A DNA stretch of 64,000 nt, taken from the NCBI GenBank assembly GCA_963698255.1, contig CAVOQD010000012.1, positions 248,001 to 312,000 on the forward strand, read 5' to 3'. Below the pieces are notes generated by a model. The model ran no database searches. It was not told where the DNA came from and was given only the letters and a program-made list of their open reading frames with translations. A program made the position numbers and the translations under genes. Shown one piece after another: positions 9,632 to 18,669 of this stretch; position 1 is the first letter of the stretch, and each line of letters starts with the position of its first letter. This DNA comes from JAWKOK01 sp963698255 (GTDB lineage: Bacteria; Chloroflexota; Anaerolineae; Caldilineales; Caldilineaceae).

Positions 9632-10231
9632 ATGGTTGAAATCCACCAGACAGAGATCTATGCAGACTGGTTCTCCAAATTGCGCGATCGCCGTGCTCGC
9701 GCTCGTATTGACGTGCGCATTCGCCGGTTATCGTTGGGCAATCCTGGCGACGTCAGGCCGGTCGGCGAAGGTGTATCTGAGTTGCGCATCGACTACGGTC
9801 CCGGCTATCGAGTCTATTTTGTTCAGCGAGGATCGACGGTAGCGATTTTGTTAGCAGGCGGCGACAAGCGTACGCAGAACAAGGACATTCAGACGGCACT
9901 AGAACTGGCGCGGAATTTATTGGCGGTGAATATGGAGCAAAAAATGACTGAAACTCGCCCCTGGGATGTGGCTGAACACCTCGAAACCGAGGAGGACATG
10001 GCCGCGTATCTTGATGCCGCAATGGAAGACGGCGATATTGCCGTGGTGGTCGCCGCCTTGGGTGACATCGCCCGCGCCAAGGGAATGGCACAGATCGCTC
10101 GTGACACTGGCCTTGGACGCGAAAGCCTTTACAAGGCGCTGTCGACGACCGGCAATCCGGAATTTGCCACGATACTCAAAGTGGTGCGAGCGCTGGGCCT
10201 AGAATTCCATGTTCAAGCGGCAGGAACATAG
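9632..10231 (+). CDS. Fused RelE/HigB-like toxin and HTH antidote protein (type II TA in one ORF)
   Basis: Residues 1-97 match the phage-derived Gp49/HigB-like RelE-fold toxin of addiction modules: EIYADWFSKLRD, LGNPGDVRPVGEGVSELRIDYGPGYRVYF and LLAGGDKRTQNKDI. Residues from about MTETRPWDVAEHL onward match the partner antidote: EDMAAYLDAAMEDGD, ALGDIARAKGM, an HTH (MAQIARDTGLGRESLYKALS) and ATILKVVRALGLEFHVQA. These are normally two overlapping genes, toxin first. Here no stop separates them; a TGA in the +1 frame at 9927-9929, just before ATG 9932, marks where the toxin would normally end, so one extra base may have created the fusion. Ends 9 bp before uvrA. Confidence 0.85.
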   Translation: MVEIHQTEIYADWFSKLRDRRARARIDVRIRRLSLGNPGDVRPVGEGVSELRIDYGPGYRVYFVQRGSTVAILLAGGDKRTQNKDIQTALELARNLLAVNMEQKMTETRPWDVAEHLETEEDMAAYLDAAMEDGDIAVVVAALGDIARAKGMAQIARDTGLGRESLYKALSTTGNPEFATILKVVRALGLEFHVQAAGT

Positions 10232-10240
10232 AGCGACTGG

Positions 10241-13200
10241 ATGATCGTCATCCAAGGCGCGACCGAACACAACCTCCAGTCCATCGACGCCACCATCGGC
10301 GACGGCCTGACCGTCGTCACCGGCGTCTCCGGCTCGGGCAAGACGTCGCTGGTCTTCGACACGCTCTACCACGAAGCGCGCCGCCGCTTCGCTGAGATCT
10401 ACGCGCTGGGCTCGTCCAATCTGCGGCTGTCTCCGGCCCAGGTCGAGTCGATCACCGGCCTGGGCCCGGCCACCGCCGTGGGCCAGAACCTGCTCAACCG
10501 CAACCCCAACTCGACGCTGGCCACGGCCTCCGGCCTGCACCCCTTCCTGCGCCTGCTCTACGCCAACTACGGCGACCGCCGTTGCCCCGCCTGCGATGCC
10601 GCGCTGAGCGTGTTGACCGAAGACGAGATCGTCGAACGGCTGGCGACGCTGGCCAGGCAGCGCCCGCTGCGCTTGCTTGTGCCGCTGGCCCGTGGCGCGC
10701 TGGGCAGCCATCGCACGCTGCTGGATACGCTGGTCGACCAGTTCGGGATCGACGCCGTGTCCGTCGACGGCCAGGCGCGGCTCTCTCTGCCCCTCGACCC
10801 CGCGCTGCCCCACGATATCGATGTCGAAATCGCCCATCTGGACGAAAACGCAGGCATCGCCGAGATCCGCCACGCCGTGGAGACCATGGGCGCGTTGGGC
10901 GCACACGCACTTGCCGTGTGCCCGCTGGATGGCGACGGCCTGGACGACGAAGGCCCCGAGACGGTGCTGTCGCGCGCGCCGGTCTGCGTCGTCTGCGGCA
11001 CGTGGTTCGACGCGCTTGAACCGGCCCACTTTCACACGCCCTGTCCCCACTGCGACGGCGACGGCTGTGGCCAGTGCCGGGAGACGGGGTTGACTCCGGC
11101 CGCGGCGGCCGTGCGCTGGTCGGGGCTGGGTTTTGCCGAGTTGTTGGCGCCGTCGGTCGACGAGGCGCTGGCGCTCTTTGCCGACGATTCAGGCTTGGCC
11201 CTGCCCGCTTCAGCAAGCCGTTTGCAGACCGAGATCACTCGCCGGCTGGCCGCGCTGGCCCGTGTCGGGCTGGGCTATCTGACCCTGGATCGACCGTCGC
11301 CCAGCCTTTCGCGCGGCGAGGCCCAGCGTGTGCGCCTGGCCGTGGCCCTGACCAGCCGCCTGGAGGACATGCTCCACGTGCTGGACGAGCCGACCGTCGG
11401 CCTGCACCCGGCCGACGTGGCCCGGCTGCTGCCCGCGTTCCGCGACCTGCCGGGCCCGGTCGTCTTTGTCGAACATGACCGCGTGGCCGCGGCCGCGGCC
11501 GATCACGCCATCGACATCGGACCGGGCGCGGGCCAGAACGGCGGGCGCGTGGTCTTCAGCGGCACGCCGGCCCAGCTGTGGGAGGCCGACACGCCCACCG
11601 GTCGCTACTTCAGCGGCGCCGACCGCGTGCCCATGCCGCCGCTGCGCCCGACGCCTGAGCGATTTCTGACCGTGCAGGGCGCTGCGCTGCGCACCCTGCA
11701 GGATATCGACGTGCCCATTCCGCTTGGCCGCCTGACCGTCGTCACCGGCGTCTCCGGCTCGGGCAAGAGCACGCTGGTGCGCGATGTGTTGGTGGCTTCG
11801 CTGACAGACGGCGAAGCCGGTCGGCTGCGCGGGCATCGACGGGCTGGACATCGGCAAACCGTCCATCCGGCCCGTGCTCGTCGACCAGAGTCCCATCGGC
11901 CGCAATCCTCGCTCGACCCCGGCCACCTATACCAAACTGGCCGACATCATCCGCGATCACTTTGCCTCCGTCACCGGCCTCTCCCCTTCCCATTTTTCCT
12001 TCAACCGACCCGAGGGCGCCTGCCCCGCCTGCAAGGGCATGGGCGCGGTGGAAGTGAAGATGCGCTATTTGCCGTCGACGTGGATCCCCTGTGCGCGCGT
12101 GCGAGGGGCGACGGTTTTCGGACGAGGTGTTGGCTGCGCGCATCGAAGGCGGGGGGCGAATGCTCTCCATCGCCGACCTCTACGCGCTGCCGATTGCCGA
12201 TGCCGTTGCCCTGCTGGCCGAGGACGAGCGGCTGTCCGCGAAGAATCGTGCCACCATCGACCGCATCGGCGCCGCGCTGATCGACGTCGGGCTGGGCTAT
12301 CTGCCCCTGGGCCAGCCGTCGCCCACGCTCTCCGGCGGCGAGGCCCAGCGGGTCAAGCTGGCCAAATTTCTGGGCCGCCGCGCCCTCCACCGCAGCCTGC
12401 TCTTCCTCGACGAGCCGTCCACCGGCCTGCACCCCCAGGATCTGGCCGGCCTGATCGTCGTGCTCGATCGGCTGGTGCGCGCCGGGGCCACCATCGTCGT
12501 GGTCGAACACAACACCGATCTGCTGCGCGCCGCCGACTGGGTCATCGATCTGGGGCCGGGCGCGGGGCCGGATGGCGGGCAACTGCTCTATGCCGGGAAA
12601 CCGGAGGGGCTGGTCTCGGTGGCGACGTCACTGACGGCAGCGGCGCTGCGTGAGGAAGCCGGATGTCCATCCCCGCGCACAGGCGGAGCGCCGGCCAAGC
12701 GTTCGCGCCGAGAACATCGCCATTCGCGGCGCGCGTGCCCACAATCTGCAAGACGTCGACGTCGATTTCCCCAAGGGCAAGCTGACCGTCGTCACCGGTC
12801 TCTCCGGCTCCGGCAAGTCGAGCCTGGTCCACAACGTGCTCGAATCCGAAGCCACCCGCCGCTATCTGGAGACGCTCTCGCTCTACGAACGCCAGAGCAC
12901 CCGCGAGGGCCCCGAAGCCCCGGTCGACAGCGTGACCGGGCTGGGCGTCGCCATCACCGTCGGGCCGGAGCGCCGGCTCTATCAGCGTCGGGCCACGGTG
13001 GGCACGGCCACGGAGATGGCGTACCATTTGGCGAATTTGTTGGCGGCGGTGGGGCGGCGGACGTGTGGGGATTGTGGCGTGGAGATGGAGCGGGGATTGG
13101 TGGGCGAGGGGCGAGAGGCGGGGGACGAGGTTTGGCGTTGTCCGGGGTGCAGGCGACAGCGCCGGTGGCCCAGAGTCGGCACTTTTTGCCCGGCAACTAC

Positions 13201-15268
13201 GCCGCGGCCTGCTTGACCTGTAGCGGCGTCGGCAGTCTGCAGGCGCCCGAGCCGGACAAGCTGATCATCCACCCCGAACGTCCGCTCTGCGCCGGGGCCA
13301 TGTACTCGCCTGGCTTCTTCCCCAAAGGCTATCTGGGCAAGCCCTTCAACGGCGGCTACGACATTGTGCAGGGCCTGGCCGCCCGCTACGGCTTCGACCC
13401 CTTCGAAACGCCCTGGGAGCAGATGACAGAGGCCGCGCAGCAGGCCTTCCTCTTCGGCGATCCCGAACCGCTGCCGGTCACCTTCCGCAGCCGCTCCGGC
13501 CGCGTGCGCCACGAGGAGGTGAACTTCGCCGGCTTCTACGGCTGGATCCGCGACTGGGACGTGGGCGGCACCTACACCCGCAACGAGCCCTGTCCCGACT
13601 GCGGAGGCGGGCGGCTCCGTCCCGACTACCTGGCCGTGACGTTGAACGGGCGCAACTATTTTGAGTTGAACGAGATGCCGTTGGCCGAGTTGGCCGGTGT
13701 CTTGCAGGAACTGGTCACAGACAGCGACCTCCCGCCTCACCCTGCTCCGTTTGCTTCGCAAACTACGCGTCCCTCTCCACTCCGTGGAGAGGGACCGCCC
13801 GTGCGCCGAAGGGCGCACGGGCAGGGTGAGGCCGCCAGCCACCGCACCCTCGTCCACCGACTGCGCTTTCTCAACCAGGTCGGCCTGGGCTATCTGCACC
13901 TCAACCGCGTGGCCGCCACGCTCTCGGCCGGCGAGACCCAGCGCGTCAAGCTGGCCGGCCTGCTGGGCAGCGGCCTGACCTCGCTGACCGTGCTGCTCGA
14001 CGAACCCACGCGCGGCCTGCACCCGTCCGAGGTCGACGCGCTGCTCGATGTGCTGCTGGCCCTGCGCGACGAAGGCAACACCGTGATCGTGGTCGAGCAC
14101 GAGCTGGCCATCATGCGCGCCGCCGACCACCTGATCGACATGGGGCCGGGCGCGGGCACGCTGGGCGGCCAAGTCGTCGCCAGCGGAGCGCCCGAGCAGG
14201 TGGCCCGGGTCGACTCGCCCACCGGGCGCTGGCTGCACAGCGAGAACGAAGGCGTTTTGCTGCGGCAAGGCAGTCGAACCCGGCGCGAGCCGACCGGCTG
14301 GCTCACCGTGTCGCGGCGCGCGGGCCAACAATCTGCGCGGCCAAGAGTTTCGGCTGCCGCTGGGCGCGCTGGTCGGGCTGTGCGGCGTCTCCGGCTCGGG
14401 CAAGAGCACGCTGCTCATCGACACCCTGGGGCGTGCCCTGGCGCCGCAGAAGCATACGACCTCCGTGGCCAGCGAGCCGCTGGAGCCGGGCGAGCACGAC
14501 GCCATCGAAGGCGCTCCGGCGCGTGCCCTGGTCGTCGATCAGACCAAGGCCGGCGTCTCCAACCCTGCCGACTATCTGGGCATCAGCAATGCCCTGCGCA
14601 CGCTCTACGCCGAGAGCGATGATGCCCAGGCGCTGGGGCTGGACGCCAAGGCGCTGACCCGCAAGTGCTCGGCCTGCAACGGCCGCGGCACCATCAAGAC
14701 CGACATGGGCTTCCTGCCCGATGTCTTCTCTCCCTGCGACACCTGCCGGGGGACAGGCTATCTGCCCGAGGCGTGGCAGGTGCGGCTGCACGGACTCTCG
14801 CTGCCCGAACTCTTCACCAAGACCATCGATGAGGTCCACGATCTGTTCGGCGATGAAGCCAGCGTGGCACGCCCGCTGGCCGCGGCCCGCGATGTGGGGC
14901 TGGGCTATCTGGTGCTGCGCCAGCCGGGCCACGCCCTCTCCGGCGGCGAAGCGCAGCGGCTCAAGATCGCGGCCGAGCTTTGCCGGGCCACGCCTGCCGC
15001 CACCCTCTACATCCTGGACGAACCGACCGTGGGCCAGCACATGGAGGACGTGGCCCGCCTGATCGGCGTGCTGCATCGGCTGGTCGACGCCGGGCACAGC
15101 GTAGCCGTGGTCGAGCATCACGCCCATCTGCTGGCCGCCTGCGATTGGCTGATCGAGCTGGGGCCGGGCGGCGGACCGGATGGCGGTCAGATCATCGCCG
15201 AAGGGACGCCGGAGGACGTGGCCTCCGGGCAGACGCCGACCGCGCCGTTTTTGCGTGAACTACTGTAG
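10241..15268 (+). CDS. uvrA: Tandem double-length UvrA-like ABC protein, four ABC modules (frameshifted)
   Basis: Excinuclease subunit A-like DNA damage-recognition ATPase of about 1,670 residues, twice normal length. Walker A motifs occur four times (GVSGSGKTS near 10324, GVSGSGKST near 11747, GLSGSGKSS near 12799, GVSGSGKST near 14387), each with its signature (LSRGEAQRV, LSGGEAQRV, LSAGETQRV, LSGGEAQRL) and LDEPT or LDEPST Walker B. Module 1 keeps zinc-type pairs (CPAC, CPHC, CGQC) and a 110-residue insert like the UvrB-binding domain. Module 4 has CSACNGRG and CDTCRGTG. Frame changes lie near 11830, 12095, 12690, 13150 and 14320. It may repair DNA, or like the UvrA paralogue DrrC protect against a DNA-binding drug; tandem-fused UvrA paralogues are known in some lineages. 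Confidence 0.88.
13735..13831. repeat. Palindromic element inserted in frame within uvrA
   Basis: A 97-bp block of nested palindromes inside the third ABC module. The outer arms CCTCACCCTG (13735-13744) and CAGGGTGAGG (13822-13831) pair. Inside are hairpins near 13749-13764 (GTTTGC/GCAAAC), 13772-13792 (CCTCTCCAC/GTGGAGAGG) and 13797-13822 (GCCCGTGCGCC/GGCGCACGGGC). It codes for about 30 extra residues, PPHPAPFASQTTRPSPLRGE and on, between VLQELVTDSD and SHRTLVHRLRFLNQ, where ordinary UvrA has only a short loop. The reading frame is kept across it. Confidence 0.75.
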
Positions 15269-15498
15269 GTGCGGTTTGTAACCCAAAGGCATCAACCTAA
15301 GCGTTATGTCTAGCCCGCAGCCGGTTCAAACCGGCTGCTGATACGGAAAGCCTGCTCAAGCAGGCTGCAATTGTGCATAATTCGGCCATTTTGCCAGTGC
15401 GCTTCAGCGCACTTCCCCTATCAGCCACCGGTTTAAACCGGTGGTGGTCCGTGCAAAAGCCTTAGGTTGATGCGTATGGGTTACAAACCGCACCTACA
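15264..15498. repeat. 235-bp MITE-like repeat with about 39-bp inverted ends and four internal hairpins
   Basis: The outer arms 15264-15302 and 15459-15498 are near-perfect inverted repeats, with TGTAGGTGCGGTTTGTAACC at the left end. The left arm overlaps the uvrA stop codon. Between the arms are four short hairpins: 15317-15338 (GCAGCCGGTT/AACCGGCTGC), 15349-15366 (AGCCTGCT/AGCAGGCT), 15396-15413 (AGTGCGCT/AGCGCACT) and 15425-15444 (CCACCGGTTT/AAACCGGTGG). There is no transposase ORF. It may be a non-autonomous element, a structured RNA or a terminator for uvrA. Confidence 0.8.
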
Positions 15499-15513
15499 AT
15501 TGCTTGCTGATCT

Positions 15514-15587
15514 TGTAGCACGACATTTATGTCGTAGCAGTTTGACCTGACTGGAACCGGAAGCTACGACATAAATGTCGTGCTACA
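15514..15587. repeat. 74-bp element with 25-bp perfect inverted ends
   Basis: The arms 15514-15538 and 15563-15587 are exact reverse complements, and each arm is itself built on the palindrome CGACATTTATGTCG. It sits 11 bp before the start of the next gene, so it forms the 5' leader or promoter region of that gene. Confidence 0.8.
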
Positions 15588-15598
15588 ATGGAGGCCCT

Positions 15599-16624
15599 AT
15601 GACCTGGATTCCACTGCTACTCGCCGATCCGTCGCCCTGCCTGCGACGGCTGGTCCTGCGCGAACTGCTGGATCGACCGGACGACGATCCCGAGGTTGAA
15701 GAACTGGACGCACTGCGCCAGGCGGATCCGCTGGTCGCCGATCTGCTGGCGGCCCAATCCGCCGACGGCTCCTGGCCGGGCGCGGGCGGCAATGTGCTGC
15801 GTGACACATCTCTGGCCCTGATGCGGCTGGGCTATCTGGGCTTCGGCCCGGACTTTGCACCGGTGGCGCAGGGAGCGGCCTATCTCTTCGCCCAGCAACG
15901 CGGCGACGGCGCCTGGCCCATGCCCAATGCCCGGGCCGCGCGTGAGCAAGTCCGAAGGCTATGACATCGTCTCGCTTGCAGACATCCATTCCCCTGCGCG
16001 GGCTGGCGGCCGCGGGCTACGCGACCGATCCCCGCGCCGAGCGCGCCTACGATTGGCTGCTGGCCCAGCGTCTGGACGACGGCGCCTGGCCCACCGGTCT
16101 CGCCTCGGGCACGCTGGGCTATGTGGCGGGCTATCGGCGGCTGGCCCACTCGCGCTGGGGCTGCCGATCCAACACGACCGGCGCGCTGGCCTGCCTGGCT
16201 CTGCACCCGACACGCCGCCGCGGCCCCGAAGCCCGCCGCGCCCTCGATCTGCTGCTGGGCCGGGAGACACGCGAGGCCCATACCCTGGGCTACGAGGTCG
16301 CCCGCGTGCTTGGGGCCGAGCCGGCGCGTGGTTTCTTCACCTTCTACGCCCGCTTCGATCTGGCGCAGATGCTGGATCTCTGCCGGCGCGTGGGTGCAGG
16401 GCCTGAGGATGCAGCGCGTGGCCGAGACCGTCGAATTTGTGACGGGGTTGCAGGGAACGTACGGACTGTGGCAACATAGCAGCCGTCCTCAACTCTCACG
16501 TTGGCTGACCTTCGATCTGCTGCGATCCATGGCACGTCTACATGAGCAGAGCGGCGGCGACTGGGTGAGTACGGAGCCACGCACGCCGTTTCAGCCGTAT
16601 ACAAAGCGACAGCGGCGGTCATAA
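15599..16624 (+). CDS. Prenyltransferase/squalene-oxidase repeat protein (frameshifted)
   Basis: An all-alpha terpene-cyclase-repeat (QW-like) protein of about 340 residues. GGAG at 15590-15593 sets ATG 15599. The repeats show the usual pattern: LLAAQSADGSWPGAGG, LFAQQRGDGAWPMPN, LLAQRLDDGAWPTG and TGLQGTYGLWQHSSRPQLSRW. The catalytic Asp box of true cyclases is not apparent. Three +1 changes (near 15945, 15985 and 16395) separate the pieces NARAARE, SEGYDIVSL, QTSIPLRGLAAAGYA and VQGLRMQRVAETVEFV. No signal peptide. Proteins of this kind are common and mostly uncharacterised in Chloroflexota; cyclase activity should not be assumed. Confidence 0.72.
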
Positions 16625-16773
16625 CAAGCGGACGGCCTGAGATTATTCAAAGAAAATTATGATCCACAAAGAGGCACAAGGAAACACAAAGTACAAGGCG
16701 ACAAAGTGCTCACATGGAACGGCGGCAATCTGCACACCATGACACGTCTGGATATTTGGTTGAGGTCGGAGAG

Positions 16774-17290
16774 ATGAATCGTTATCAGGATGACTTCTAT
16801 ACTGTTCGACGTGCCACATCCGCAGATGAGCCGTTCTTGTGGGAGATGCTCTACCAATCCATCTACGTGCCGGAAGGCGGTCGGAAACCGGAACGAACAG
16901 TTGTGTACGAACCGGCACTCGCTCACTATGTCGTTGATCTGGGGCCAGAAGCCGGGCGATGAGGGCCTAATCGCTGTCGATAATCAGAGTGATCTGCCGA
17001 TTGGCGCTGTCTGGACACGCATCTTGCCGGCAGAGGATCCAGGCTGGGGCTTTGTGGATGCTGACACGCCGGAACTGGGGGTTGCACTGTTGCCCGACTA
17101 TCGTGGACAAGGCATCGGCACGGTCCTGATGACACAATTGCTGGCGCAGATGAGCGGGCGATTCAAGGCCGTTTCACTGAGCGTCGATCCAAAAAATCCG
17201 GCGATGCGCTTGTACCGCCGACTAGGATTCGAGGTTGTCGGCGCGTCTGGAACATCGTTGACCATGCGCAAAGAGTTGCATGGTAATTGA
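16774..17290 (+). CDS. GNAT family N-acetyltransferase (frameshifted)
   Basis: First of three consecutive acetyltransferases. ATG 16774 follows GGAGAG; earlier in-frame codons lie in a low-complexity AC-rich repeat (16640-16720, 'ATCCACAAAGAGGCACAAGG') and look non-coding. The N-terminus YTVRRATSADEPFLWEMLYQ is a standard GNAT beginning. After a +1 change near 16955 the acetyl-CoA pyrophosphate-binding motif A is clear: LGVALLPDYRGQGIGTVLM, followed by VSLSVDPKNPAMRLYRRLGFEVVG. About 170 residues, normal for the fold. Substrate unknown. Confidence 0.85.
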
Positions 17291-17375
17291 GGAAGGCACA
17301 GCAAGATCGACTTGCCAACTCAATGTAACGGCACAGAGCGTTCTTGATTCAGTATTGACGGTGTACAGAACTGCT

Positions 17376-17918
17376 ATGACCACACTGCAAACAGAGCGAC
17401 TGTTGCTGAGAGACTTCAAACCCGACGATTTCGACGAATTCTACGCGACAACCGAAGCCCCGGAATATCGACGATTCTATTCTGAGCAGGAGATGACGCG
17501 TGAATTCTGGCAGGGCATCTACGATCGAATCATCGGGTCGATCGAGGTCGAAGACAGGTTGATGTACCAGTTGGCGATCTGTCTGCAAACGGGCGGGGTC
17601 ATCGGTACCTGCGGCGTGCGTATCGAGGATGTCGAGAATCGGCAGGCTTCGTTCGGCTGTGCAATCGCCAAGCCGTATTGGGGAGCCGGTTTGGCGTCGG
17701 AAGCCTCTCGGCGAATCCTCGATTTTGCTTTTGATGGGCTGCCAATCCATCGCATCTACGCCGAGACAAACAGCGAAAACACCCGATCCAGGGCAATGGC
17801 TGAAGGGCTTGGCATGCACCTGGACGGTGAACTACGGCAGAATCGCTTCTTCCGTGGACGATGGTGGGATACGGCCATCTACTCGATACTCAAGCACGAG
17901 TGGCAGACGGACGCGTAA
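17376..17918 (+). CDS. GNAT family N-acetyltransferase, RimJ/RimL type
   Basis: An intact 180-residue GNAT of the ribosomal-protein/amino-acid acetyltransferase type. The opening LQTERLLLRDFKPDDFDEFY is diagnostic. Motif A is ASFGCAIAKPYWGAGLASEA, followed by FDGLPIHRIYAETNSENTRSRAMAEGLGM, which orders the C-terminal acceptor lobe. ATG 17376 is chosen because homologues begin at MxxLxTERL; the longer in-frame extension to 17280 is not family-like. It starts 85 bp after the preceding GNAT on the same strand. Acceptor unknown. Confidence 0.88.
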   Translation: MTTLQTERLLLRDFKPDDFDEFYATTEAPEYRRFYSEQEMTREFWQGIYDRIIGSIEVEDRLMYQLAICLQTGGVIGTCGVRIEDVENRQASFGCAIAKPYWGAGLASEASRRILDFAFDGLPIHRIYAETNSENTRSRAMAEGLGMHLDGELRQNRFFRGRWWDTAIYSILKHEWQTDA

Positions 17919-17970
17919 AGACGCGAAATTTTGCGTCTCTACTGTCGCCCAACAGACAGATCGGTAAAAG

Positions 17971-18561
17971 ATGAACAAGTTCTTGTTGGAATTCCCGGAA
18001 CGCATGGAAACTGAGCGCCTGGTTCTGCGCGCCTACCGGGCAGGAGACGGGCCCATGTACTACGCTGCCGGCATTCGCAATCGGAACCACCTGGCCGAGT
18101 TTGAGTCCGGCAATGTGTTGATGCACTTGAAGAACGAAGAACATGCAGAAGCGACAGTGCGGGAACTGGCCGCAGGCTGGGCATCACGCAACTGTTTCTT
18201 CATCGGCCTCTTTGAGAAGGCGACCGGTGAATGGGCTGGTCAGGTCTACGTCGGGCCGACCAACTGGGAACTGCCGGAGTTCACCATCGGCTACGTGGCC
18301 GATCAGAAATTCGAAGGCAGAGGATACATTTCAGAAGCGGTACGGCGTGTGCTGACCCTATTGTTCGAAGAGGTTGGCGCACACAGGGTGAAGAGCGACT
18401 GCAACGAAAACAACATCCGCAGCAGACGTCTTCTCGAACGCTGTGGCTTTAGGCGGGAGGGCCATCTCCTGGAAAACCGGAAGAACGCCGACGGCGCGTA
18501 CCACGGTGATTTTCTGTACGCAATGCTGCAACGGGAATTTCTGGACTTCGCAGATGGATGA
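17971..18561 (+). CDS. GNAT family N-acetyltransferase, RimJ/RimL type
   Basis: Third GNAT in the row, 196 residues, intact. It opens with METERLVLRAYRAGDGPMYYAA. Motif A is YVADQKFEGRGYISEAVRRVL, and the C-terminal signature is VKSDCNENNIRSRRLLERCGFRREG. It belongs to the same broad subfamily as the second GNAT but is too divergent to be a recent tandem duplication. It begins 52 bp after it, so the two are probably co-transcribed. A palindromic repeat follows the stop before the convergent MocA gene. Confidence 0.88.
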   Translation: MNKFLLEFPERMETERLVLRAYRAGDGPMYYAAGIRNRNHLAEFESGNVLMHLKNEEHAEATVRELAAGWASRNCFFIGLFEKATGEWAGQVYVGPTNWELPEFTIGYVADQKFEGRGYISEAVRRVLTLLFEEVGAHRVKSDCNENNIRSRRLLERCGFRREGHLLENRKNADGAYHGDFLYAMLQREFLDFADG

Positions 18562-18574
18562 GGTTGGCGGCATT

Positions 18575-18641
18575 GTAGGTCACACTGGAAATGTGACTAC
18601 CTGATCATTCGAGGCTTGTCCGACTGCAAGTCGGACCTACT
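18575..18641. terminator. Paired hairpins between convergent genes
   Basis: Two short hairpins, GTCACA/TGTGAC and GTCCGACT/AGTCGGAC, are framed by GTAGGTC and GACCTAC. They lie between the convergent third GNAT and mocA, so they probably end transcription from both sides. Same style as other palindromes in the window. Confidence 0.5.
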
Positions 18642-18669
18642 ATGATCATGAATTCGCACAAACGTGAGT

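Noticed and set aside
12982..14505. Long minus-strand open frame (507 codons) opposite uvrA
   Set aside because: It is the antisense of strongly conserved UvrA motifs. The protein it would make is low-complexity, and GC-rich codons leave the opposite strand open by chance.
15301..15460. CRISPR-like spacing of short repeats
   Set aside because: The hairpins differ in sequence from one another and there are no repeated identical units or spacers.
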